Shown in pieces: positions 10,567 through 22,329 of a stretch of 64,000 bases of DNA. The position numbers were made by a program, and so were the translations under genes. Below the pieces are notes generated by a model that was not told the DNA's origin, did not search any database, and saw only the letters and a program-made list of their open reading frames with translations. The stretch is from assembly GCA_036873755.1 (NCBI GenBank), contig JAVTVY010025095.1, forward strand, positions 37,356 to 101,355, in the 5' to 3' direction. Positions within the stretch are counted from its first letter, which is position 1, and each line of letters starts with the position of its first letter. The DNA is from Hanleya hanleyi (lineage: Eukaryota; Mollusca; Polyplacophora; Lepidopleurida; Hanleyidae).

Positions 10567-11790
10567 TATGATTACATTCTTCTTTTACATTCCAGTGTTT
10601 ACAAAAAGACGCATACGCATACGCATAAAAGACGCAAATGGAATCTTTATAAATGCAAAATCATGCAACAGTTGTAGGTGCGTCGAAATCCTGACAACTG
10701 AATATGTGTCAGACTTCGATCATCCAACATATGTACAGATCGTCTGTCTAACAGTGAATTACAACACATATAAGGGAAGTGGGAAGAGGTGCCGACATAC
10801 TGACTGCGTCACATGACTTCCCAGAATAGTCTTCTGGCTAACCTATTCTAAAGCAGAGACCAAGAATCTAACGATTCGCGATATGTGTTGTATCTCAGGT
10901 ACGCTTTTGTTGTATCTATTCATGTGGCAACTTGGATGGTATGACCACACGGCCCCTAGCACCGGCATAAGCGGTATTAGATACAAATCTAGAGAGCTAT
11001 GATGGAAATGCTCTGACAACTCGTATACTGGTAATTGGTGAGCTGTTTCGCTCTGACAACTCGTACATTGGAGATTGGTGAGCTGTATCGTCGTCAGATG
11101 TAAATGACGGCATTTAACACAAAAGACTAGTCTGTAAGGCCCGATGTCGACTCAGCATCAACTTCCTACAAATGCCAACATATATCAAAGACCAAAATGT
11201 CTACAGGGGGCGGGTCTCGGGGACGAAACGTCCACCAGCAGAATCTCGCCATACAGGAAAAAATTACAACACATATAAGGGAAGTGGGAAGAGGTGCCGA
11301 TAAACTGGGGGAACCTGAAAATCTGTATATAATACATCCAACTGATGATGACCTGCAAGTAGCTTAAGACAGATCGGACGGGGTGTATCTTCCACATATG
11401 GAAGAAGTAATCTTCTAAAGAGAGCCGTCTATATCTCTTCAAATTCGACCACACTTTGATGCTCGAGTCTAGGCCTGTATATCTGGATATGATTGGAGAT
11501 ATCTGGTTTATTTGACCGCATCTACACAGTTGCCGGTGTCCGGTGTGGATTTCTCCTTATTCGTAGTAGATATTGTAGCTCAGGTCGTCGTATATTATGA
11601 GTTCATCACTATTTCGGTGTTTTGCTATCAATGCATTCTGTCTGTATACTTGGATAATCGGAATCGGATACATATTCGCTTTTCACGAATTCAACGCACT
11701 TACAACGGCCGTATGTGGTTTCGTTTATAAAGACTTCATTCCTTAAAGAATGTATCTTGTATACACTGGAATGAAATAGAAGTCTTGAAT
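10567..11790. mobile_element. Element flanked by ~140-180 bp inverted repeats
   Basis: Bases ~10567-10750 and the reverse complement of ~11620-11790 align. Both contain CATTCCAGTGT(A/T)TACAA, then CTTTATAAA, then GTTGTA(A/G)GTGCGT, then GAATATGT(A/G)TC. The two arms even translate to related peptides (CRCVEI.TTEYVSDFDHP and CKCVEFVKSEYVSDSDYP), hinting at an old coding exon. Between them lie RNA module M3, a 38-bp doublet (GCTCTGACAACTCGTA, ~11010-11095) and a direct repeat of CACATATAAGGGAAGTGGGA (10757-10802 and 11264-11304), which is the family E terminus. Confidence 0.5.
10888..10988 (-). ncRNA. Candidate structured-RNA module, copy M3
   Basis: On the minus strand the outer stem is TTTGTATCT with AGATACAA. 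P2 is ACCG/CGGT with loop CTTATGC, P3 is CGTGTGG with CCACATG, and P4 is AGATAC with GTACCT (one mismatch). The loop AACAAAAGC is conserved. It lies within the 10567-11790 inverted-repeat element. Confidence 0.5.
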
Positions 11791-12159
11791 AAAAGAGACT
11801 GCGGCTTAGAAGCCATATAAGTACCATTATTATCACTTACCGGGACGTTCTCTGTAGGATATCCCTAATTTCGGCGTGTCATAAAACCTCATATCAGACC
11901 GATAAAACAACATCGGCGGGAGGCAGGCCGATAATGAGCTGCAGCCGAATATCGGCCCGCTACCTGACCTTTGACACAGTGACGTAAGATCGGTGACTCG
12001 CGCTTACCATGGTGATGTAATGCTTTAGCAGACGACAACAAGAAGAGATCACTCTCTGATCTGTACGCGCGAGTATTTCAGTGTGAGTATTTCATCATAC
12101 AGGATGATATCCTCGTTGTTGTTTTTATTGAAGCTTGTTTTGAAACTGGTAATAATAGT
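11791..12159. other. No recognisable gene
   Basis: Unique-looking sequence between the inverted-repeat element and the foldback. It contains a short inverted repeat GGCCGATA/TATCGGCC near 11927-11958, with no coding support. Confidence 0.4.
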
Positions 12160-12346
12160 AATAACATGATTTTTTTCGGGACATTATACTTTTTTATTGG
12201 CCCTCCATCAGTAATTAACAGCCCGCCATAGTCATTAGCGGCCCTCGGGCCCTTCGGGCCCTTGGGCCGCTAATGACTATGTTGGGCTGCTAATTACTGA
12301 TGTCGGGCCAATAAAAAAGTATAACGCCCTCAAAAATCATGTTATT
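12160..12346. mobile_element. Foldback/hairpin element, ~84-bp arms
   Basis: The 187-bp region is almost entirely self-complementary. The left arm starts AATAACATGATTTTT and the right arm ends in its complement. Inner landmarks TTTTTTATTGGCCC and CAGTAATTA, then GCCATAGTCATTAGCGGCCC, have matching partners. The loop carries two GGGCCC sites. It may be a MITE or an inverted duplication, and would form a very stable cruciform or RNA hairpin. Confidence 0.85.
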
Positions 12347-12407
12347 GTTATATTAATACATCCATGAAACATAACATAATCCATGTAGTGGAAAGATTTC
12401 CGTTAGG

Positions 12408-12943
12408 CCTATCTCGGTATGAAAAACATTTGAATGAAGAAATAAACATAACATATATGGGAAATCTGAATATAGGTATACGTGTTTGTTTTGTCGTTTC
12501 TTTGGGTTTGATAGACAGACCGATACTTAAATGATGTATGGCAATTTGCAGAGCAAGTTGGAATATCCTAGTTGGTCTAAGTTTGATCTCTCCAAACAGA
12601 AAGGTTCGTCGAATGAGAATGACAGAGATATTTTATAACCTTGTATCATGTAAAAAAACATGCACGATAATTCTTTACAACTGAATACGCCTCCTACTAC
12701 AAATTATACCTTCGTGGCATAACTTTCAGTGACGATGTCTCTTCCGGTAATGATGTCACTTCCGGCGAGGAAGTCAATTCGGATAATCATGTCACATCCG
12801 GTGACGATCCTGATCCTGCTCTTGCTCAATCATGTGAGGTGAGGCTGACTTTTTTCAACTACTCACTGCATGTCGTGTATTAATAAAATATTATGTCTCT
12901 TTTTGAGAAGAGAATCAATGGACCTAGGCATCGGCGAAGTTTA
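12408..12943 (+). repeat. Duplicated block C, copy 1
   Basis: This block aligns with 47873-48401 in the same orientation at about 95% identity by eye, the best conserved of the three blocks. Near 12726-12805 it carries four ~20-bp subrepeats with ATGTC(A/T)C(T/A)TCCGG cores, each containing a TTCCGG or ATCCGG ETS-like motif. Both copies end at GCATCGGCGAAGTTTA. No gene is recognised. Confidence 0.9.
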
Positions 12944-13017
12944 TGGTAGGATTCTGCTGGATTCTAGGATTCTGTCAACAATCCAGCAATCCAGAAGTAA
13001 TCGACACAACACACCAA

Positions 13018-13210
13018 ACAACATGTACATACATTTAAACTTATGCAACAAACCGATTTCTCTCAAATAACCTAAAATACAGTCTTCTTTTACCCGACTA
13101 AAAGGTCTCCTAAATTAGCTGCTTGATAAAATGAATCTGTTAAAATCTTAACAATCTTACAGTCGATTAGAATATGTTTCTCTGTGAGATCTTCGTGGCA
13201 TGGAACACTG
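13018..13210 (-). mobile_element. 3'-end fragment of the same I/Nimb-like LINE family as 3306-5297
   Basis: Aligns with 3380-3570: both have ACAA(A/C)C(G/C)AT(C/T)T(C/T)TCTCAAATAA, AGTCGAT(A/T)AGAATATGTTTC and GAGATCTTCGTGGCATGGAA. Only the 3' region is present, so this is a strongly 5'-truncated or decayed copy. It lies just downstream of block C copy 1. Confidence 0.75.
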
Positions 13211-14409
13211 AATCCTGTTTGAGAACATGCACTGACAGGAAGTCAGACCTGTATTGTTCAATCAAGTATCCTGTTTCCAAAACACTCTCTGACCTTATGT
13301 CTAACATGCATACATAGCTATACACTGAAAAAGATCAACTGTCAATTATATAATTCAATATTACCAGTCTATAATGATTGTCAAATATTTGTAATTTTCA
13401 TAACATATAGAGTTTAAATATTCAAAATCCCATCTCATATTTTCATATTGCCTTGTCACATAGATGAACGTAGGTTTTACCAACATCAATCCAATAGTCT
13501 TAGGAAGTCCGAGTTGTTTCATTTAGCAACCATTTCCAAGCTTGTTTAGTTTGCACATGATTTATAAAGTGTCGATGTAATATGGTACTTCAGTGGGCGT
13601 ACATGTATCATCTTAGTTCTGAAATTGGTCCTCAGGGTAATTTAAACGGCTTATGAGCCTAACTCTATAGTTCGGTCGGACACGTTAGTCAGTATCGCAA
13701 TAAATTAATATCCAGCGATCAGTTTCATGATAGATGAATGATATCCCACATTCCCAAGAACAAAGTTTATGTTTCTCTTGAGAAAGCAATATAATTTTCT
13801 ACAAATTAACTACAAATAATCGTTGAAAAAACATCACTTTAACTGAAAGCTATCAAATCTTTCTATTATGATTTAAATGCATAGTCATATATATAGTTCG
13901 CTTATTCCTTGTGATATATTAACTTGAAACAAATAAACGTTAATTCCTAAGGGTTTTTTTTTCGGTGACGAAAAAGTACCGCTTTTTAATGCCTTGGAAA
14001 GGGCTGGGCGCGATGAGATGTTATGGGGTCTGAGTTTTGTGTAGTGAAAGCTGCTTATGCGCAAGAAAACAATAGTCCGAGATTATCCATTATGCAGAAG
14101 TTAATTAGATGCAAAAGTGGACATATATGAGTTTTCGTCACTTTAGGGGTGAATTCGCACAACAGTTTTCAAAATTTCAACAAAATACTTGTCTAACCAA
14201 ATTCGTTTTAAAATTTTATACTTTTCACTAGATAAAACTTTCAGTTGTATCAATTATGCCTTGATTCAAGAGGTATTTGTGTTAAGATCTTGTAAAGTGT
14301 GGCGAAATGTCTCCTAAATTGAAGAAAACTCTCTCTATCCAATTTTGCATCTTACCAACATATTTCCTCTTAAGAGTATTTTCGTTATTTTGGGATTACA
14401 CTATCTCAA
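13211..14409. other. No recognisable gene
   Basis: AT-rich sequence with short chance frames only. I see no motif, tandem repeat or inverted repeat worth naming. Confidence 0.4.
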
Positions 14410-14945
14410 TGATACCACGCATTCTAGTGCAGACAATTGGTACCAGAGTAAGGCACCCAACAGCCAGCACTGTAGCAGACCGGTAGTCTTGAAGCGAGCA
14501 TACAACACCCCTACTGTATGTTCGCTTTTAAGACAACCGGTCCGCATGGGACTCGACCAGTTTTCAACACTAGAATCTGTGCTATACTAACATAGTGTAA
14601 TACTGCTATACGATCACGCTATACTAAGATAGTGCAATACTGTCATACGATCACTTTTTAAATGACAAAAAATGTTTTCATGTATTCGGCTAAGAGAGTG
14701 GTGTCATTACGATCACCAGAGGGGTACTGTATGTGCGCTTTCAAGACTACAGGTCTGTTACCTCCTGCTTTTGTGGGAGGCCCATTGACCGAGTGGTTTA
14801 GATCGCTGAGATATAGTGCTGGCATAATTGATACAACTGGTTCGAATGTCGCATAGAACCGGGCCAATTTTCAGCAGTAGAATCCTAAAATAACGAAAAT
14901 ACTGTCATACGATCACTTTCTAAATGACAAAAATAGTTCTTGTGC
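14410..14945 (+). repeat. Imperfect duplication with 38-bp subrepeats and a tRNA-like insert
   Basis: Two diverged halves share TGTATGT(T/G)CGCTTT(T/C)AAGAC, then CAGTTTTCAACACTAGAATC (or AATTTTCAGCAGTAGAATC), then ATACTGTCATACGATCACTT and AAATGACAAAAA. The first half has a doublet of CTATACTAA(C/G)ATAGTG (14580-14655). Inverted copies of GTCTTGAAGCGAGCATACA flank 14497. The second half holds a tRNA-like segment. Confidence 0.55.
14783..14872 (+). pseudogene. tRNA-Ser/Leu-like pseudogene or SINE head
   Basis: GACCGAGTGGTTTAGATCGC resembles the A box/D-arm of class II (Ser/Leu) tRNAs, and TGGTTCGAATG, about 45 bases on, resembles a B box. A full cloverleaf with a closing acceptor stem is not convincing, and the B box is off consensus at its 3' end. 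I regard it as a SINE head or decayed tRNA copy rather than a functional tRNA. Confidence 0.4.
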
Positions 14946-15734
14946 ATAAAACACGTACAATTTTTACTATACAATACTCAAAAGTTAATATTTTGGTACA
15001 GAATAAAAATGTAGCTTTCTAATGCAAACCCACCATAGTACGGAAATCCTTCTAATCGCACCTAGTCGTTTGGGACGTATGATACAGTAAAAAATAGACT
15101 GTATTAATCTTGTGCATGTCCCTAGGCTAAAAAAACTTTAGACTCTTCTAATACTTGTCAATGTCACACACCCTCACTGCGTTGTGCTCTTTGGATGTTA
15201 TTAGATCACTACATTTAGGACATTGACGGGAAGTAGCCAACTCCTTATCGCGAGAAATCCTATTAATTTCGCGTCATTTCTTACATTTCAGCTAGAGTAT
15301 AGTAGAATATAGATAAGTATTTACCATGGTAAATCAGCTGATGCATACTACTCCGAAACGTAGGTGTACACGTTTGACCGTCATTCCTTCGGCTTTCGTA
15401 ACCAAACTTAAACTTATAATTCCACAATTAAACGCGATTATCAGCAAAACATATTGGCGATTACATTATTGATCATAATGTAATACAACTCGTGAATCGC
15501 GATGCCTATTAATGCTTTGGATTGGTTATCTGGATTTATAGTTGAATTTGCAGGCCTTTGATATTATCATTATCGCCTAATTGCCGTCTGGATTTTTTAT
15601 CTAACAAACCCTCCGCTTTCCATAGATGATAAACAAACTGACACAAGATATTTCCAAAATCGTTGACGATTTTTCACAAATAAACATTTAAACAGCGGTT
15701 CATTTTCACCACAATCACGCGAATCCTTCTCATG
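14946..15734. other. No recognisable gene
   Basis: Nothing identified apart from CAGCTGATGCATACTACTCC followed by GAAACGTAGGTG (15337-15370). This carries the CTGATG and GAAA words of a hammerhead core but lacks A9 and a clear stem II. Confidence 0.35.
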
Positions 15735-16290
15735 ATAAAAGGGTAAAATACGAAGGTCTAGTCCGTCATTCATTATTCAGACGTCGTCCATTAAAGAATT
15801 TCCGCGTTCATAATCCAAAGGCCTAATTCATGCAATAGATTCAAATTAAAAGAATAAATCATAGTATACATAAAACTAGACTAGTTTCCTGCAAGAGAGA
15901 AGCGGTCAACAGTATTCAATGATGCCAGCAAGACATCATGATGTTCCAAAAATCCGTATCGCTGATCGTCATTCTTAATCCATATGATTTTCGTTGTAAA
16001 GCCGTTATCTAGAATATGATGCATCGCCGTCACGCTTTGATTGTGACTGTTCATATGAGTGCTATAAGAATCTTGGAATACATGGGTTCATACGGTCCCT
16101 AGCCCCGGGTTAAGCGGAATTAGACACAAGTTACGAAACGCAACGTCATAGATCTTGCACGCTACGCTCGTATTTTGCTATCAGCATGCGATATGTATCT
16201 CCAAATTTGAGAAACTTTTGAGTGGAGGCGCTGGATGATATAGCCCTGTTTTATAAGTTTCTACAATAATGTTTGTGATGTTGATTAACG
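15735..16290 (-). mobile_element. Penelope-like family B fragment (with RNA module M4)
   Basis: Minus-strand copy of the same 3' region seen at 22385-22950 and 29899-30595: the end of the RT frame (LIAKYE region), module M4 (16020-16132; P4 arms CAGTCAC/GTGAC), then the LEHHDVL..SL.TVDRFSLAG frame and the family 3' end (GAATGACGGACTAGAC). It has multiple stops and indels. A short doublet AACGTTAAGACCAGTAAG lies at its 5' edge (16288-16325). Confidence 0.75.
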
Positions 16291-16907
16291 TTAAGACCAG
16301 TAAGTAACGTTAAGACCAGTAAGGCCAACATATGAAAGCATTATTAAAAAGGTTACCAACATTCAGACGCCGTTTTTGACCACTGGGAAGTATAATCCAT
16401 TAAAAAGGACGTCTTACAGTAAACATCTGGTTTTTACGTGGCTACATTTTACAGTTGATAAAATATTCAGACATTACTTGTTCCATCAAGCGAAATTTAT
16501 ATTATTTTAAGAAAGTGTATCACGGGAGATGGTTACAGATTTTTAGGCAACTTCGATAGCTCAAACGAGGACAGAAGTGTCCATAAATAACGCATATCTG
16601 CGGCAACGGTATGGAGCAACGTCTTGCTATTTCCCACAGATTTGCAGTCGCATGATGTCAACAAAGAAAATCAGCCGCAGCAAAATGAAGTTTGTGCGAT
16701 TTTAACTTTTTCCACTGATTTCTGTGCCTGAAAACGTTGATTCCCCGACATAATTTGAAGCAAAAAATGTCATATTTCATCAAATTCGCTTTAATTATAA
16801 TAATAATTGAATGATGAAATTTCGTCGAGTGGTAAATTTTTACTGTCTTCTGCAACGAGTGCCAATGCTCTTGGTAGCCCTAGCTCATAATATAGTTGGG
16901 ACCAGTA

Positions 16908-17082
16908 TAGGCACGGGTTTTAGCCCAGCTGGTCCATGTGTGAAAGATGGTCAGTTACTTGCCGAAGGGCGGTGGTTCTCTCCGGGTACTCCGGCTTCCG
17001 CCGCCAACCAAACTGACTGTCACCATATGAGTGAAACAAACTTGAGTGTGACATTAAGCCAAATTCCCTCCCTCCCTTCCTG
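16908..17082 (+). mobile_element. tRNA-derived SINE, truncated copy
   Basis: Same family as 41192-41432, beginning just before the B box (GCACGGGTTTTAGCCC, mutated from GGGTTCGAGCCC). It continues through the body, with TTACTTGCCGAAG, CTCTCCGGGTACTCCGGCTT and ATATGAGTGAAACAAACTTG, to a CCCTCCCTCCCTT tail. The first half of the tRNA head is missing. No clear target-site duplication. Confidence 0.85.
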
Positions 17083-17244
17083 AATGTCGGATCGATCATC
17101 ACAACATAAGAAGCTGAACACGGTGTATGATCGGGACCATGATCCACATTCATTGCTAGTACCGAGAGTCCACATGTTCACAATCCAGTCCAATAGCAGA
17201 CCGTCTTGATAGTTCATTCAATACACCTCCAATTACAGTTTACG

Positions 17245-19190
17245 GAATCGTATTGACATAGATAGACATAGAAAAGCTTTATTTATGGTCGATACAACTG
17301 AGGACAGTTTAACACTAGCTCTATAAAGCTATTAAATCGACTGAAGACAACATATATACACATAATATAAAACACTGAAGATGCAGGGTTTGAAATTACC
17401 ATATAAAACGTTGTTTACAAGAGGAGCATGTACATTGTCCTTCGTTCCAGTTTAACATCATGCGCTTAAAAATTTGATATTTTCACATCTTTTTAGATCA
17501 TTTGGTAATTCATTCCATATCTTAGTAGCGGCATACGTAAATGAACGTAAACCGTACCTGGTTGTCTTGACTTTAGGTAAGATAAATCTATTCACATATC
17601 TAAAATTATACGACGGGCACATAGGAGTAAAACATCCAGATAAAATACTCGGCCCCAAATTGTATAGACTTTTAAACACCTCTGTAGCCATATATTGCAG
17701 TCTCCGTAAATGGAGTGAAGGCAAATTGGCCATTTCCAATAAATCAGTATACTCACTACTGAAATCAGTAAAAACAAATCCTAGTGCCCGCTCTTGAATT
17801 TTCTCCATAATAAATCCTTCAGATTACAAAAATGCCATACTAGTGGACAAAAATTTTAAATTTGACAATATAAAAGATTGGTATATAGCTAGTTTTGTTT
17901 TCACATCTAAATACTTGCTGACACGTTAAGTGCACCGGCAAATGGTTGAAATGTGCTCACTAAAACTTAACAAAACTATCAATATTTGCACCAAGCAGTT
18001 TGACAATTTCTTCACACTGAATTTGCACGCCGTCAACATAAAAACAAGACTTTTGCTACGGGTCTTGTGACCAACTGGTAAAGCTTGATATTTGTCAATG
18101 TTTGCTTTCATTTCGTTGTTTTGAAACCAAGTGGTAATTATCTTACAATCATCTGTAATAGTTTTGGCGTGTTAAATTGTGTTGTCATTTGCAAAATTAT
18201 ATAGAACTAATAGTGTTACAAAAATACAAATCATTAAGAAATATGTTGAATAACAGGGGCCCAAGGATCGAGCCTTTTGGAACCTCTTTAATTATAAATG
18301 CCCAGTTGCTAAAATGGTTTCCAATTTTGACTCTCTCCTTGCGATGCTCAAAATAACTTTTAAGTAGAGATGTCCCTTCACCGGAGACACCGTATGCGGA
18401 TAGTTTGTCAAGAAGCAAATCATTGGACAAACAATCAAATGCCTTAGAAAGGTCCATCATAATAGCAGCTACATATTTATTTTGGTCAAGGGCACATCTC
18501 CAATCTTCCGTAATTTTCGGGAGCGTAGTTTGACAATTGTATAATTTCTAAAGGCACATAACATAAAGATCTTGTCAAAGCAGCGTGAAAGCTGGTCGTG
18601 AAAAGCCCGTTCAAATATTTTAGATACAGTTGGCAGAATGCTGACAGGTCTAGTTTCTTTTGTCCAAAGCGTCATCCTTCTTATGTAATGGGGTAGCCTG
18701 GCCTAATTTGAGTTGATTCGGAAATTTAGAGCTTTGTATCGATAAATTTATTAGATAAGTGATGGGCCTGACAAGAACGTCTTTCCCTGCCATTACAATT
18801 ATCAATGCCAGTAGCTTTTTTGGAAGATAATCCATCAATAATTTCTGAGATTTCCTGCTCACTAGCCGCAGAGAATATACATTCGCATGGATTGACTAGA
18901 TTATCTCGAATAGCTTTAACACTTGGGTGGACAATGCTATTGTTTTTCTTAGTGTTAGTATTTTTTGCGATATTAACATAATAATCGTTCATGATATTCG
19001 AGACATGTTCCTGATCAGAGACAATTTGGTCACCTTCGTGTAGCAAGATAGTATTTGAAGAGGATTTTCTGGAGGAAATGAATGGTTTAATAGTCGTCCA
19101 AATGTCGGTCGGTTTAACACCACCAGCACAACGCTCTGTAAAATAATGTTTGATCGACTTTCGTCTCAAGCTGACATAACCGTCAGAGTA
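17245..19190 (-). mobile_element. Decayed LINE of the CR1/Jockey group
   Basis: The minus-strand element carries a linker upstream of the RT, RT motifs and the C-terminal region in order, ending at a 3' tail with CTATGT/CTATC-type repeats (17247-17270). Its 5' end is truncated near 19190. Many frameshifts make it older than the LINEs at 8.7 and 55 kb. Confidence 0.75.
17458..19169 (-). pseudogene. LINE reverse transcriptase remnant
   Basis: Minus-strand pieces in order: 18726-19169 is the pre-RT linker (DIWTTIKPFISSRKS, IIDGLSSKKATGID). 18650-18862 is RT entry (FPNQLKLGQATPLHKKDD). 18469-18675 has RPVSILPTVSKIFER. 18197-18460 has MDLSKAFDCLSNDLLL and VPKGSILGPLLFNIFLNDL. 17458-17808 is the conserved C-terminus (EKIQERALGFVFTDFSSEY, ATKIWNELPNDLK). 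The catalytic FADD box region is not open. The endonuclease is absent. At least four frame changes confirm a dead copy. Confidence 0.75.
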
Positions 19191-21190
19191 AATCTATTAT
19201 TGTTCCAGTCTGGCTTACACACTCGAATCGTTCTTTCTGCTAAGTGAATTAATGTAGAAATAATGAGACATATGGGGTCTATATCTGGTGTTATGCCTCT
19301 CAGTTCACAGCCTGCTTCTTTACTGATCTCAATACGGACCGTCAAGGTCTGAATTCGGGGGGGGGGGGTCCGTTATGTGGATGGAATACCACTGGCTTTT
19401 ATTCTTTGTCGCTGAATGATTTGATTCTCGATACAACTAATGCGATCACCACTATATCCTTTTGACGATATAATAAAAAGTATCAAATTGATTAAAAGGA
19501 ATCGGAGGAAAGGTTCAGTTAATATGTTCATTTTTCCAGTCCATTATATATGAGCTATTATTTCCGGTAATCTTGAAACAGGAAAGCTCAGTACGATATC
19601 GGTTTTCAGGCGGATGTTATCAACAACGTTTCAAATACAGGGAGTAAAGCGGGAGGGAGAGAGAATTAAGAATTAATGTCGCGTTCAGCAATAGCGTGGT
19701 ACAAAGGTACAAAAATGCTATAGAATTACATATTTGAAAAACCCATGGTAACTGTTCACGCAGTACATGTATATGTGTCACCACTGGCCTCTTCCCCATG
19801 TAATCATCATTCCAAATATCAGTGTTTTGAGAATTTCGATAGACATTCTTGGCCCCTAATTGGATTTATTGGGGTAAATATTTTGAGTAAAATCCATGCC
19901 GCGACAGCCCATCATTTATTTCCATTTCGGCCTTGATCACCGAAATCACGTAGTCGAACGTGTCAATTATCCGAACATAGTGAAAGACTTTGTCACAAGT
20001 CATACCCATATAATAGATCGCGTTCTATAGTCTCTCGTTATCTGCGTCATGCCACATACCATCTTTGATCGATACCGTTCTGTTTCCAAATACTGATAAT
20101 AAATGATTAATTAACGAAATTGCAGCAGCGTTCCTCAAAGTGCAAAACTTGAAAATAGGGCATATCTTATCAGGTCATCATAGAATAAAGCATGCTGGGA
20201 ACTGGGTTATGAGTAGCTTACTCTCTGTGCAGAAGGACCTCATACAAAACCTTACGTCTGAGAGTGGACACGATTTGATGGAAGTTCTTTCCGGGAAAAT
20301 ACAGTTTCACTGTGACTCCTATTCTGCCACCTATTATTGTAACAAAGTCGACTTAGTTCTTTCAAATACATTCACTTTCTCGTGTTTGGGTCAGTAATTA
20401 AACGAGATATCTCTACTTTGATATGATCATGCATGTTCTATACCGCTGTTTCGAACGCCTTCTGGCGTGGCCTCTTGACACAAATAGTGATTCAAGTTTC
20501 ATAGGGGAGGGAAATATTTGAGCAAATGATACTTTTAGGAAGAAAGGAAATATCAATATCAGGGATATTAGCTTAAAATCTCATATCCTCAGCGGAATTT
20601 ATATCAGAAATTAATTTCAGCAGCATTACATCATATTATCACTTTATCTATGCTACCAGTTATTCAATATAAAAAAATCATCAGCTTTTCATTATATTTC
20701 CCAGCTTGGTGTAACTTCAGCTTGGCTGAATCGATTTTAGGTACGACCACAAATCTGCGAATTTTGACAGTGCCAATATCAAAGTTAAGGCTAAAGATCC
20801 CGCGAGGCAATTCAAACTTAAAACTGTTCCGTTCGTGTAACAGGATCGATAATATTCACATCTATAGATCCGACAACTTAAATCGTTCGACGAGAAAAGA
20901 TCGTCTCGTTCGCTCTCGAGAAAATACGTTTGCTTTTTGTGCTGAAACCACATTAGGCGTTAGGTCTACTGGGGGAAACAAAAAGATAGATACTCGGATA
21001 TCGACGTTAAATTAAAAAAAAACATACTAGATACGCACTAAATCATCAAAAATGTCAAGGCAAAGACTTCAGCAGAAGATCAATCTTCCTTTCAGTCATT
21101 TGCTAATGACTCAAGTATCTCATTCTTTGTCCTTTCGTTTATCGTCCTATTACTGTAGCAAAGCCAAGTACATTGACGCTTATCGTTTAT
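19191..21190. other. No recognisable gene; poly-G run at 19357-19368
   Basis: Short frames (for example + 20140-20397 and + 20650-21015) have no family resemblance I can name and no conserved partner elsewhere in the window. A run of 12 G occurs at 19357-19368. Otherwise I see nothing. Confidence 0.4.
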
Positions 21191-21194
21191 CTGT

Positions 21195-21275
21195 AAACTG
21201 GTTCTTCAAAATGGCCCCTCTCGTCCACTAGCTCCCTCCATTGACTCCTATCCTTTGCCCGATTCACTGTCATAT
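21195..21275 (-). pseudogene. Possible LINE C-terminal fragment
   Basis: On the minus strand one frame reads AKDRSQWRELVDERG, resembling the (A/C)xDRxxWRxLV terminus of several LINE polymerases (RTE and relatives). It is only ~25 codons and isolated, so this is a weak call. Confidence 0.25.
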
Positions 21276-21299
21276 AATAGTGCTTGAGGTCATGTACAT

Positions 21300-21435
21300 T
21301 TAATTTGAGGTCACTGTAAATTAGACATTCAGTAGGTCATTGTACATCAAACACTCAGCATGACACTTAATGTTTGATCTACAGTGATCCCTGAATTTCT
21401 GATCTTATGTGCCCTACTGAATGTCTGACCTTGGG
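21300..21435. repeat. Short inverted repeat
   Basis: AGACATTCAGTAGG (21331-21344) is matched by CCTACTGAATGTCT (21414-21427), with a smaller inner pair GTACATCAAACA/TGTTTGATCTAC. It may be a small foldback. No gene. Confidence 0.5.
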
Positions 21436-22126
21436 TTACCCACTGAATGCCTGATCTGGCGAACTTCGCTAATTCCAATGTCACGCAATTCTGTGAACTT
21501 CTATTTATCATTTAAAAGAGATGTTTCACATTTCAGGTAATTACAGTTTAACTATCCGAAACGTTAGAGAAGCAGTTTGAGTTCGTACAGGTGAACACAG
21601 ATTCAATACATCCCTGGATCGCTGTGATACTCCAGGCACATGACATGAGACATGCTCTGAAAGGAAACTTCTAAAGGTTTTTAAAATAAATAAAACACGC
21701 TCTGGTTTGTTTGGAAATAAATCATTTTGGGTATTAATCTTTCAAACTTCTCAAGAGATTTGTTTATGAAAAATTGCAGTGGAAGTTATCGATCAAGGGT
21801 TCATTACCAGTATCTTAGTTCAGTATTAATGTATTTACTTGGTCCTCGCTTCAACTCATCTTGTTTTTATGAACACATTACTATTTCCTCAAGCATTATG
21901 TACAAACCCATAATGTCACAACGGCTCATGATGTCGATATGCGGCCCATAATGTCGTAAATACCTTTGCGACTTTATAAGCCAACTGGGTCGATTAAGCG
22001 TCGGATCCGACATCGAATATAGAGCCGTCATCCATGAAATAATCGAAAGACCGATTTTGTATGACAGTTAACATTTATTTTCAAATGTGTATGGAATAAA
22101 GATAATAAAAGCACGAGATCGTTTTC
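21436..22126. other. No recognisable gene
   Basis: Nothing beyond a triplet of (C/T)CATAATGTC-type words near 21907-21958. Confidence 0.35.
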
Positions 22127-22329
22127 TACAGTCTCGGCCACAATGTTTGGTGCGTTGGTAAAAAATAAAATTTTGACAGATCATCGTAGTTCTGGTGAAT
22201 CAGATTGATGCTTCAATATTTCTTTCGATTGTTCATGAATCTCCGAAGGATTACCTGTTTTCTTGAGCTTTGGTCGACAATCTACCTGTATTAGACTTCG
22301 AATAGTGGTCCAATTCAGAAGAAGTATCA

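Noticed and set aside
11216..11240. Complete hammerhead ribozyme around GGACGAAACGTCC (also 40099-40118 and 15337-15370)
   Set aside because: The GAAA strand is present, but no CTGATGA with a proper stem II could be found by eye; kept only as a hint.
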